A program made the position numbers and the translations under genes. This document shows positions 6,444 through 11,680 of a stretch of 11,680 nucleotides of DNA, in pieces. The stretch's first letter is position 1. Each line of letters opens with the position of its first letter. The notes beneath the pieces are model-generated. The model did no database searches. It saw nothing but the letters and a program-made list of their open reading frames with translations, and was not told where the DNA came from. Origin of the DNA: JANLSE01 sp038214135 (lineage in GTDB: Bacteria; Chloroflexota; Chloroflexia; Chloroflexales; Roseiflexaceae); NCBI GenBank assembly GCA_038214135.1, contig JBBQSD010000170.1:1-11680 (forward strand), in the 5' to 3' direction.

Positions 6444-6897
6444 ATGGAGGGGTCGGCGGGCGATCATTCGGGCCATCCCCAACAACAACCTGCATATTTC
6501 GGTCGCCAGCCATAATGCTCAGAATGGTTGTCACCACTGAAATCACCAGGCCACCCCAGAAGGCAGGCCAAAAGCCATCGATCTCGAAGCGGAAGCCGAA
6601 GCTTGTGGCAATCTGTGCAGTCAGTATGAGCAGCATGGCATTGATCACCAACCCAAAGAAGCCGAGCGTCAGAATCACCAACGGGCAAGTTAGGATTGTT
6701 AATATGGGCCGCAATGCCAGATTAACCAGGCCGAAGATCATTGCGATCAGGCCGAGTTCCCAGCCAGGGCCAACGAACGTAATCCCTGGCACGAACTGAA
6801 CGGCTGCAAAGATCGCCAGGGTGCTGATCAGCCAGCGCAGGGAAAGGGTGCGCGCCTGCTGCCAGCGGGTTGGTGGCGTTGGTGGTTGTATGATCAT
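6433..6897 (-). CDS. PF04020-type small membrane protein ('phage holin family', YvlD-like)
   Basis: A 154-residue integral membrane protein. Four hydrophobic segments are visible at about 20-40, 47-66, 68-98 and 109-130. GLVNLALRPILTILTCPLV (56-74) followed by LTLGFFGLVINAMLL (76-90) is the recognisable core of the PF04020 family, and the length is typical. Family members are annotated 'phage holin family' but are widespread chromosomal proteins of unresolved function. There is no phage context here, so a lysis role is not implied. The C-terminal tail (132-154) is polar and Pro-rich. ATG 6897 is preceded by AAGGAG with five bases between (6903-6908). The stop codon lies inside a perfect hairpin. 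It is the last gene of the minus-strand series, 129 bp after the glycosyltransferase gene, with its own candidate -10 box. Confidence 0.88.
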   Translation of the reverse strand: MIIQPPTPPTRWQQARTLSLRWLISTLAIFAAVQFVPGITFVGPGWELGLIAMIFGLVNLALRPILTILTCPLVILTLGFFGLVINAMLLILTAQIATSFGFRFEIDGFWPAFWGGLVISVVTTILSIMAGDRNMQVVVGDGPNDRPPTPPSAG

Positions 6898-6920
6898 ATC
6901 GTCTCCTTCGGAATGAGTAG

Positions 6921-6956
6921 ATTATCTAAGAAAGAACAAGCAAACAAGCAAACAAG
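6921..6956 (-). promoter_or_regulatory. Candidate -10 box with an 8-bp tandem repeat in the -35 zone
   Basis: On the minus strand GATAAT (6921-6926) lies 24 bases before ATG 6897. The -35 zone falls in 6937-6956, built of two and a half caagcaaa units (TTTGCTTG on the coding strand). These supply several TTGnnn words at spacings of about 15 and 19 bases. No single consensus -35 stands out, so the promoter is tentative. The repeat itself is certain. Confidence 0.4.
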
Positions 6957-6988
6957 AATCGGTGCAATCATTGTTCTATTGTTCCTTG

Positions 6989-7022
6989 GTATTCTGACTC
7001 CTGACTCCTGGCTTCTGAATAC
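6989..7022 (-). repeat. Third copy of the GTATTC-(AGGAGTC)n-AGAATAC repeat
   Basis: On the minus strand this 34-bp block has gtattc and gaatac ends and three 7-bp units, one diverged to agaagcc. It has the same length as the copy at 2656-2689, more than 4 kb away and in opposite orientation. It begins four bases beyond the glycosyltransferase stop codon. On the minus strand a GAAC-rich stretch follows it, as in the other copies. Confidence 0.9.
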
Positions 7023-7026
7023 TGGC

Positions 7027-8073
7027 CTACAGCACCAATGCCTCAACGACCCGATCCCAGGTGATATCGGCGACACGGGCAGGGCCAGCAGCGCCAAGGC
7101 GAGCAGCCAACCCTGCTTCTGCAACAAGCCGATCAATCTGTGCGGCGAGTGCATGCGCTTCGGGTGCTGCCACCAGGCCATTGATGCCGTGTTCGACAAA
7201 TTCCAGGACCCCGCCTGAATCGTTGGTTGTGATAACTGGACGGGCCGCTGCCAGTGCCTGAACGGCGGTGAAGCCATAGTCCTCATCGAATGGGGCGTAA
7301 TACACACCCAACGCGCCGGCATAGAGATCAATCAGCATCTCAGCGCTCACATATCCGCGAAACTCAACACGTGAACCAAGGCCCAATTGGCCAGCCAATT
7401 CTTCGAGGCGCTCGCGTTCTGGGCCTGTACTGATTACGACGCAGCGAACCATGGATTTGGTGCATGCAAGTGTATGTAGTAACAGATCGATTCGTTTGGC
7501 AGCATCAAGGCGCGCATCGGAAAGCAGATAATCACCATATGGCCCGGCGTGGAGTTTGGCAGCATAGCGGCTGGGCGGGTAGAGCGGCTGGCTTTCGAGC
7601 CCATTATAGCGGCGCAGCCGTTCGCCAACATTGCGCGAGATGGTGAAGCGCTTGGCTGCCTCGCCAAGTGTCACCCGATCCATACGGATGAGCGATTCAC
7701 GCAGCGCCCGGTCATCGGTTGTATTGGTGAAATCGCTGAGTGGCGTTCCATACCAATCATAGGCTTGGCGATGCTGATGGACAAGCCAGACAACCTTGTG
7801 CGGGTGGCGGGCTGCGTAGGAAGGGAATTTTGTGCAGATAATCTGATCGACCGGATCTGGGCCAACGTGGGTCAGATCCAGCAGACGCCAGGCCAGTATT
7901 GAGTCGGCGATCTGCTCGTGCGGCTGCCAACTATAGGGCACACTGACAATATCGACAACATGGCCACGTTCGCTAAGTGCGTCGCGTAGCCCATCGACAA
8001 GTAGTTCGGCACCGCCACGCACAAATGGCACCTGCGCGGTACAGATCAGAATACGCTTTTGTGTGATCGCCAT
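7027..8073 (-). CDS. GT4-like glycosyltransferase with altered EX7E motif
   Basis: A 348-residue GT-B type glycosyltransferase. The N-terminal half has RILICTAQVPFVRGGAE (7-23), with the GG loop at 20-21 typical of GT4 acceptor domains. LLSDARLDAAKRIDLLL (183-199) carries the Lys used in donor phosphate binding, and STGPERERLEELA (215-227) opens the C-terminal Rossmann fold. In the donor site the first glutamate is Glu264 (DEDYGF), but the position of the second is Gln272 (TAVQALA) instead of Glu. GGVLEFVEHGING (287-299) follows as usual. The protein lies at the shorter end of the family and its last codon is four bases from a dispersed repeat. The start ATG 8073 has only a weak AGGCAG upstream. 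The sequence between it and the TPR gene holds a large hairpin. It probably acts in surface glycan assembly. Confidence 0.88.
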   Translation of the reverse strand: MAITQKRILICTAQVPFVRGGAELLVDGLRDALSERGHVVDIVSVPYSWQPHEQIADSILAWRLLDLTHVGPDPVDQIICTKFPSYAARHPHKVVWLVHQHRQAYDWYGTPLSDFTNTTDDRALRESLIRMDRVTLGEAAKRFTISRNVGERLRRYNGLESQPLYPPSRYAAKLHAGPYGDYLLSDARLDAAKRIDLLLHTLACTKSMVRCVVISTGPERERLEELAGQLGLGSRVEFRGYVSAEMLIDLYAGALGVYYAPFDEDYGFTAVQALAAARPVITTNDSGGVLEFVEHGINGLVAAPEAHALAAQIDRLVAEAGLAARLGAAGPARVADITWDRVVEALVL

Positions 8074-8094
8074 GAACTGCCTAACGACTAATGC

Positions 8095-8145
8095 CAGAAA
8101 ACGTACGTTACGGAGTAATCAGTACTCTGTAATGTACGTTTTCTG
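8095..8145. repeat. 51-bp hairpin with 23-bp arms
   Basis: Arms 8095-8117 (starting cagaaaacgtac) and 8123-8145 (ending gtacgttttctg) are reverse complements except at two positions. The loop is atcag. On the plus-strand RNA both mismatches become G-U pairs. It is AT-rich and contains the palindrome aacgtacgtt (8100-8109). It lies 21 bases upstream of the glycosyltransferase start and 46 bases after the TPR stop, so it is in the leader or intercistronic region. Possible roles are an operator dyad, an mRNA-stability or processing structure, or the remnant of a small palindromic mobile element. Confidence 0.9.
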
Positions 8146-8191
8146 ATATTTCGTGCCGTCGCCCGGAAGGCATCGGCTCCTGATGCAAATC

Positions 8192-9040
8192 CTATTCCTC
8201 GCCCATGTCCTCTTCTTCGTTAATATCCTGCTCGATCTCATCGAGGCCGAGATCTTCCTCTTCGTTACCGAATGATTCTTCTTCGATCTCTTCACGATCA
8301 TCATTACCATCATCGTCGTCGAGCACATCCTCAGAATAATCATCATAGGTTGCGCTTGAGATGAAGCCACCACGCAGCGCGCTCTCGCTCAGTTTGCCAG
8401 GGAACGAGACCCGATCTCGCATTGCTGGATCCTGAAAGACTTCCCGAAGCAGAATACGTGTATGGCCGCCACTGACTTGAGCAACCGCCGCTGCATAGCG
8501 ATTGCCACCAGCAATCAGTTCAACCAGCCGTTGGGTAAGTTTCGGTTCAAGCCGCCCAACCAGGTTGCCCTCTGCATCCAGAATATTGATATGGCGACCA
8601 TTCACCAGCAACACAACCTTTTCGCCAGTGACAACGGCACCATTACCAGCACGGCGGGTCACATCGATCAGCGTTGTTAGGGCTGTCTTGCCAATTTCGG
8701 TGATGAACAGGCGTAGATCAACCAGTTCTCGCCCAGCACGCGATGGCCCAGCGGTTGCGCCACGTGCGAGCAGATCATCGATCCGCTCAAGATTCTTGCG
8801 AGCAATTGGATTGTTGGGCATTATCCGCAATGCACTACGATACGAATCGCGGGCCTCTTCGAGCCGCCCAAGTTCAAAGTAGGCTTTCCCAAGCCGATTA
8901 TGGGTATCGACATCCTCTCCCAGATCGAGTAAATGTTTGTTGAGATCGGCGGCTTCCTCCCAGCGGTTTTTGGCCGCCAGATCGACAGCCTGGTTCTGCA
9001 GCCGGCGACGTGCGCGCTGCTTATCATCCTGTTTGGCCAA
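8192..9040 (-). CDS. TPR protein with acidic C-terminal tail
   Basis: A 282-residue predicted cytosolic protein of unknown specific role. Two tetratricopeptide repeats are visible (about 13-46 and 47-80; LGKAYFELGRLEEARDSYRSALRIMPNNP is canonical), pointing to protein-protein binding. A basic N-terminus (KQRARRR) precedes them. A small beta/alpha segment (about 135-205, VVLLVNGRHINILDAEGNLVGRL...) follows and is not recognised. The last 52 residues (231-282) include 29 Asp/Glu, a disordered-looking acidic tail. The start is a TTG at 9040, decided by AGGAGGAT five bases upstream (9046-9053); no nearby in-frame ATG competes. Genes on the same strand flank it: the CPBP protease gene 141 bp upstream and the glycosyltransferase gene 118 bp downstream. 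I recall similar TPR proteins in Chloroflexota, without known function. Confidence 0.88.
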   Translation of the reverse strand: MAKQDDKQRARRRLQNQAVDLAAKNRWEEAADLNKHLLDLGEDVDTHNRLGKAYFELGRLEEARDSYRSALRIMPNNPIARKNLERIDDLLARGATAGPSRAGRELVDLRLFITEIGKTALTTLIDVTRRAGNGAVVTGEKVVLLVNGRHINILDAEGNLVGRLEPKLTQRLVELIAGGNRYAAAVAQVSGGHTRILLREVFQDPAMRDRVSFPGKLSESALRGGFISSATYDDYSEDVLDDDDGNDDREEIEEESFGNEEEDLGLDEIEQDINEEEDMGEE

Positions 9041-9074
9041 GAGTGATCCTCCTATGATCCCGATAATCTTGTGT

Positions 9075-9167
9075 AAAGAACAAGTACATCTCAGACTCTT
9101 GTTCTCTTGTGCAGCAACATATCAATAAACGAACAAACAGCGCAGTGTTCATGCTTACTTGTTCTTT
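9075..9167. repeat. 12-bp inverted repeat in the CPBP-TPR intergenic gap
   Basis: aaagaacaagta (9075-9086) and tacttgttcttt (9156-9167) are exact reverse complements 69 bp apart. The interval has further cttgttc and gaacaaac words. The GAACAAG word also appears upstream of the PF04020 gene (6934-6940). The gap (9041-9181) contains no gene. It may be a dispersed repeat or a regulatory dyad for the TPR gene. Confidence 0.75.
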
Positions 9168-9181
9168 GTATATAGGGTTGT

Positions 9182-10024
9182 TTAGAAATTAGGGCATGGT
9201 ACTGCGCCATTGACACACGCCAGCAATGCGAGCAGGGCCAGGCCATTATTCATTCCATGGGCAATAACGCACGGCAGCAGGCTTCCGGTTCGATGCATGC
9301 CCCAGGCCAATAGCAAACCCATAACGAAGGCCGGTAGTAATAGGGCGATTAAGCCTTCGCTAGCTGCCCCGCTATGGGCGAGCAAGAACAGAAAGGCGCT
9401 CAACCCATATGCGCCAACTATCCCCCAACGCTTTTCACCCCAGATCCGCCGCAGCGTATTGAAGATGTACCCACGGAACAGCACCTCTTCGCCAATTGGA
9501 GCGAAGAGTGCTGCACCCATAAGAAAAAAGAATTGGCCGAGATAATCGCCTTTGAACAGCGGATACTGAGCGGCCTGGTTCTGGCGAATATCGAAGAATG
9601 CAAATAGGGAACTAAACAAAATATTACTGATCAGTACCAGAACGCCAAGGCCGATGCCAGTTGCGATCAGCCGCAGTGGCTTCTCGAATTGTAGCCCAAT
9701 AGCGCTCGGTGGCTTGCGTTGTAGCCGGATGACTCTGGCAACTGGCAGGCCCACAAATACGGCATTCTGAATAAACAGCAGCGTCACAATTCCATCGACG
9801 CCGACCAATTTCAGGAGCGCCGTTTGATCCATCCCCTGAAGTGCAGAAAGTGTCAGCCCTTGCTGAAAGATCCGAACAATAATAAAGGCAGCCGGAACGA
9901 CCAGCGATACCACCAGAAACAGCAGCGCCAGGACGACAAGATCCAGCACAAGATCGCGGCCAGGCCGGACAATCTTTTCTGGAATAGGTGCTGGCAATGG
10001 GGCAATCAGCTCCGTATTGGACAT
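9182..10024 (-). CDS. CPBP-family intramembrane metalloprotease
   Basis: A 280-residue polytopic membrane protein of the CPBP (CAAX protease and bacteriocin-processing, Abi) family, expected to cleave membrane substrates by a glutamate/histidine metal-dependent site in the bilayer. Conserved motifs are present: EEVLFR (Glu179, Glu180, Arg184), FLLAH (His217 in the FxxxH motif) and HGMNN (His256 and Asn260). Several hydrophobic helices surround them, and the length is typical. ATG 10024 overlaps the upstream miaB stop by one base (TGATG), suggesting translational coupling; AAGGGG lies about ten bases upstream. An in-frame GTG at 10033 is too close to that site and less likely. It is second in an apparent miaB operon. 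The substrate is unknown, and the link with tRNA modification may be merely positional. Confidence 0.92.
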   Translation of the reverse strand: MSNTELIAPLPAPIPEKIVRPGRDLVLDLVVLALLFLVVSLVVPAAFIIVRIFQQGLTLSALQGMDQTALLKLVGVDGIVTLLFIQNAVFVGLPVARVIRLQRKPPSAIGLQFEKPLRLIATGIGLGVLVLISNILFSSLFAFFDIRQNQAAQYPLFKGDYLGQFFFLMGAALFAPIGEEVLFRGYIFNTLRRIWGEKRWGIVGAYGLSAFLFLLAHSGAASEGLIALLLPAFVMGLLLAWGMHRTGSLLPCVIAHGMNNGLALLALLACVNGAVPCPNF

Positions 10025-11418
10025 CAGGCCCACGCCCCTTCACTGATTAGTTCGCCCTGCAACGACCAGGGGCCGGTTGATATTATCCGAACCTGGGCGA
10101 GGCGACCAGTCCAATTCTGTGCATCACTAAAGAAGACAAGCTTATTGCCTGGGGTGCGCCCGCGCCATTTGCCTTTATGCTCGCCATCGATCAGCACCTC
10201 AACCGTTTGGCCAAGAAACACTGCACTACGTTCGGTGGCGATCTGTTCCTGAAGCTGCTCGAGTTCGATTCGCCGCAGTATTTTTTCGCCATCGGAAACC
10301 GCGAGTGCAGGATCTTCCTCCATCGCAGCGGCGCGGGTGTCCGGGCGGGCCGAGTATGCGGCAATATGCACTTTATCGAAGTGAATCTCTTCCAGCAGCG
10401 CTTTCGTCCCCGCAAAGTGTTCACGGGTTTCACCAGGATGCCCAACAATAATATCGGTAACCATTGCGATATGCGGCATGGCTGCGCGAATGCGCCCGAC
10501 CAATTCGCGATAGCGCTGGACGGTATACCCGCGGCGCATGATCTTCAGTAAGTAATCGTGCCCGGCCTGGATCGGCAAATTAATCTCGGGCATGCAACGC
10601 GGTAATTCCGCAATTGTCGCAATCAGTTTGTCCGTCATCCACGCGGGATGCGAAGTCAGGAAGCGCAGGCGCAATAGCCCTGGAACCTCGTGGACGGCCC
10701 GCAGCAGATCGGCAAGATCCGGCCTGCTAGGCAGATCGTGGCCCCAGGAATCGACGATCTGGCCGAGTAACGTGATTTCCTTCGCGCCACGGGCCACAAT
10801 CCGGCGAACTTCCTCAACAATTTCATCGAGCGGGCGGCTGCGCTCACGCCCGCGCCGCAGTGGGATCACACAGAAGGCGCAACTCATGTTGCAACCATAT
10901 TGGATCGGCACATGTACCGAAACCGGCGGATGCGTCCAATCGGCCACGGGAAGCGCTGGCATGGCCAGTTCATCCAATTGGTAGAGGGAATTGGGAGCCA
11001 GCGCAACCACTTCATCCACAGCCGATGGTGAGACAAAATGATCCACGACCGGCAGTTGTTGTTTGAAGATAGAATGGTTATTTGGACCGACCATGCAGCC
11101 CCATAGAACCACGGTTGTATCGGGCAGGTTGCGTTTGACACGCTGCAGATCGCCGAGCTTACCAATGATCCGTTCCTCGGCAGAAGCGCGAACGCTACAC
11201 GAGTTCAGCACAATAAAGCTGGCATCTTCTGGCCGATCCGCTGGAGCGTAGCCAACGCCCTGCAACGCCGCCTCAAGCCGCTCTGAGTCGGAGATATTCA
11301 TCTGGCAACCGACCGTCCAGACATAATAACGACGCTCACGTGGGGTGAGATCGCGAGAAACACGCGGTATCAGGGCGTGGGCAGCATCTTTTTCCAGCAA
11401 TTGGAGTATATCGGGCAT
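10024..11418 (-). CDS. miaB: tRNA-2-methylthio-N6-dimethylallyladenosine synthase
   Basis: A radical SAM methylthiotransferase that adds a methylthio group to i6A37 of tRNAs reading UNN codons. It has 464 residues, the normal MiaB length. The N-terminal UPF0004 domain has the three auxiliary cluster cysteines Cys38 (TVGCQMN), Cys74 (LNSCSVR) and Cys108 (WGCM). The radical SAM core has CNMSCAFC, with Cys176, Cys180 and Cys183 in CX3CX2C spacing. The TRAM RNA-binding domain runs from about 397 to 460. LNSCSVR, LPIQAG and GHPGET (326-331) favour MiaB over RimO or MtaB. ATG 11418 has GGAGG eight bases upstream (11427-11431) and a sigma70-like promoter just before. Its stop overlaps the start of the CPBP gene. 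All catalytic residues appear intact. Confidence 0.95.
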   Translation of the reverse strand: MPDILQLLEKDAAHALIPRVSRDLTPRERRYYVWTVGCQMNISDSERLEAALQGVGYAPADRPEDASFIVLNSCSVRASAEERIIGKLGDLQRVKRNLPDTTVVLWGCMVGPNNHSIFKQQLPVVDHFVSPSAVDEVVALAPNSLYQLDELAMPALPVADWTHPPVSVHVPIQYGCNMSCAFCVIPLRRGRERSRPLDEIVEEVRRIVARGAKEITLLGQIVDSWGHDLPSRPDLADLLRAVHEVPGLLRLRFLTSHPAWMTDKLIATIAELPRCMPEINLPIQAGHDYLLKIMRRGYTVQRYRELVGRIRAAMPHIAMVTDIIVGHPGETREHFAGTKALLEEIHFDKVHIAAYSARPDTRAAAMEEDPALAVSDGEKILRRIELEQLQEQIATERSAVFLGQTVEVLIDGEHKGKWRGRTPGNKLVFFSDAQNWTGRLAQVRIISTGPWSLQGELISEGAWA

Positions 11419-11447
11419 AGGTAAATCCTCCGCTCTAGCAGCGAAGC

Positions 11448-11476
11448 ATTATACCCAATTTCGTGTGGAGATGCAA
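11448..11476 (-). promoter_or_regulatory. sigma70-type promoter of miaB
   Basis: On the minus strand TTGCAT (11471-11476) and a perfect TATAAT (11448-11453) are separated by 17 bases. The inferred transcription start near 11441 leaves a leader of about 20 bases containing the GGAGG ribosome site. It would drive miaB and the CPBP gene, and perhaps genes further down. Confidence 0.7.
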
Positions 11477-11516
11477 AGAGGGATTTGAGGGAACAAGATC
11501 ATACAAAAGCGGGAGC

Positions 11517-11632
11517 GCGAGGGGCTTCCCCTCGCAACTCCTGTTTCGCTGCGTCAGCAGCTTTTCTGCTGTAGCAGCGAAACAGACCAACCAAAAAATA
11601 ATTTGCAGATCGTTGCTGACACTCTGATCTGC
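11517..11632. repeat. Three consecutive hairpins at the right edge
   Basis: gcgagggg-ctt-cccctcgc (11517-11535) is followed by a long hairpin (11541-11585). The latter has a perfect 12-bp outer stem (ctgtttcgctgc with gcagcgaaacag), a 2x2 internal bulge and a 6-bp inner stem (cagcag with ctgctg). A third, gcagatc/gatctgc, lies at 11605-11611 and 11626-11632. On the minus strand the first is followed after about eight bases by TTTT, so it could be a terminator of a gene beyond the window, but this is weak. I see no coding evidence in 11477-11680. Confidence 0.75.
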
Positions 11633-11680
11633 GGCGGGACGCAGCACCATGAGGCAGCGGAATGGCGCGCTATCGAGTGG

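Noticed and set aside
5870..6799. A 309-codon open frame on the plus strand as one protein
   Set aside because: It begins in the wrong frame through copy A, contains S10 middle residues only from about 5975 to 6411, and then runs antisense through the PF04020 membrane-protein gene. It is a composite of unrelated parts.
6433..6897. Evidence of a prophage (holin gene)
   Set aside because: PF04020 proteins are common chromosomal membrane proteins despite the 'holin' label. There is no endolysin, structural or integrase gene nearby.
8119..8373. 84-codon minus-strand frame (Met/Arg/Lys-rich)
   Set aside because: It is an alternate frame of the acidic-tail codons of the TPR gene; GAA/GAT-rich DNA read out of frame gives AGA/ATG-rich products.
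11541..11585. tRNA or other known structured RNA
   Set aside because: Strong pairing is present, but no cloverleaf, anticodon arm or T-loop consensus can be placed.
11435..11650. 71-codon minus-strand gene at the right edge
   Set aside because: It spans the miaB promoter and several perfect hairpins, has no ribosome site that I can see, and resembles no protein family.

Overview
The window looks like a chromosomal segment of a Chloroflexota bacterium, most likely class Chloroflexia (Chloroflexus/Oscillochloris/Herpetosiphon-like). This is inferred from recognised protein types (XPB-type helicase, MiaB with 'LLGQIVDSWG', a TPR protein with an acidic tail, an S10 carboxypeptidase relic), moderately GC-rich coding DNA, and many short palindromic or tandem intergenic repeats. 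No rRNA, tRNA, CRISPR array, transposase or phage structural gene was seen. The species cannot be fixed from sequence reading alone.

Layout, left to right. A 46-bp tandem array (1-138) abuts the 3' end of a PfkB sugar kinase (137-1099, minus). Divergent from it is a FucU/RbsD-type sugar mutarotase (1326-1748, plus), flanked on both sides by related GTGAC/GTCAC-rich palindromic elements. A minus-strand lipoprotein gene of unknown role (1886-2629) follows, then a repeat-rich gap. An XPB-like DNA helicase (2984-4663, plus) overlaps tail-to-tail with a GT4 glycosyltransferase (4615-5760, minus). Next come a cruciform repeat (5793-5859) and a degraded S10 serine carboxypeptidase gene (5883-6411) carrying a 69-bp internal duplication.

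From 6433 to 11418 every gene is on the minus strand. In transcription order they are miaB, a CPBP-family membrane protease whose start overlaps the miaB stop, an acidic-tailed TPR protein, a second GT4-like glycosyltransferase, and a small four-helix membrane protein of the PF04020 'holin' family. A good sigma70-type promoter sits just upstream of miaB. A strong 23-bp-arm hairpin lies between the TPR and glycosyltransferase genes.

Functionally this is mostly housekeeping and accessory metabolism: sugar phosphorylation and anomer conversion, surface glycan synthesis, DNA unwinding or repair, and tRNA modification. I do not see a defence island or a clear new multi-gene system. The unusual content is the non-coding architecture: at least five short repeat types at gene boundaries, some extending into a coding sequence or a possible promoter, and a pseudogene whose junctions look like microhomology-mediated rearrangement.
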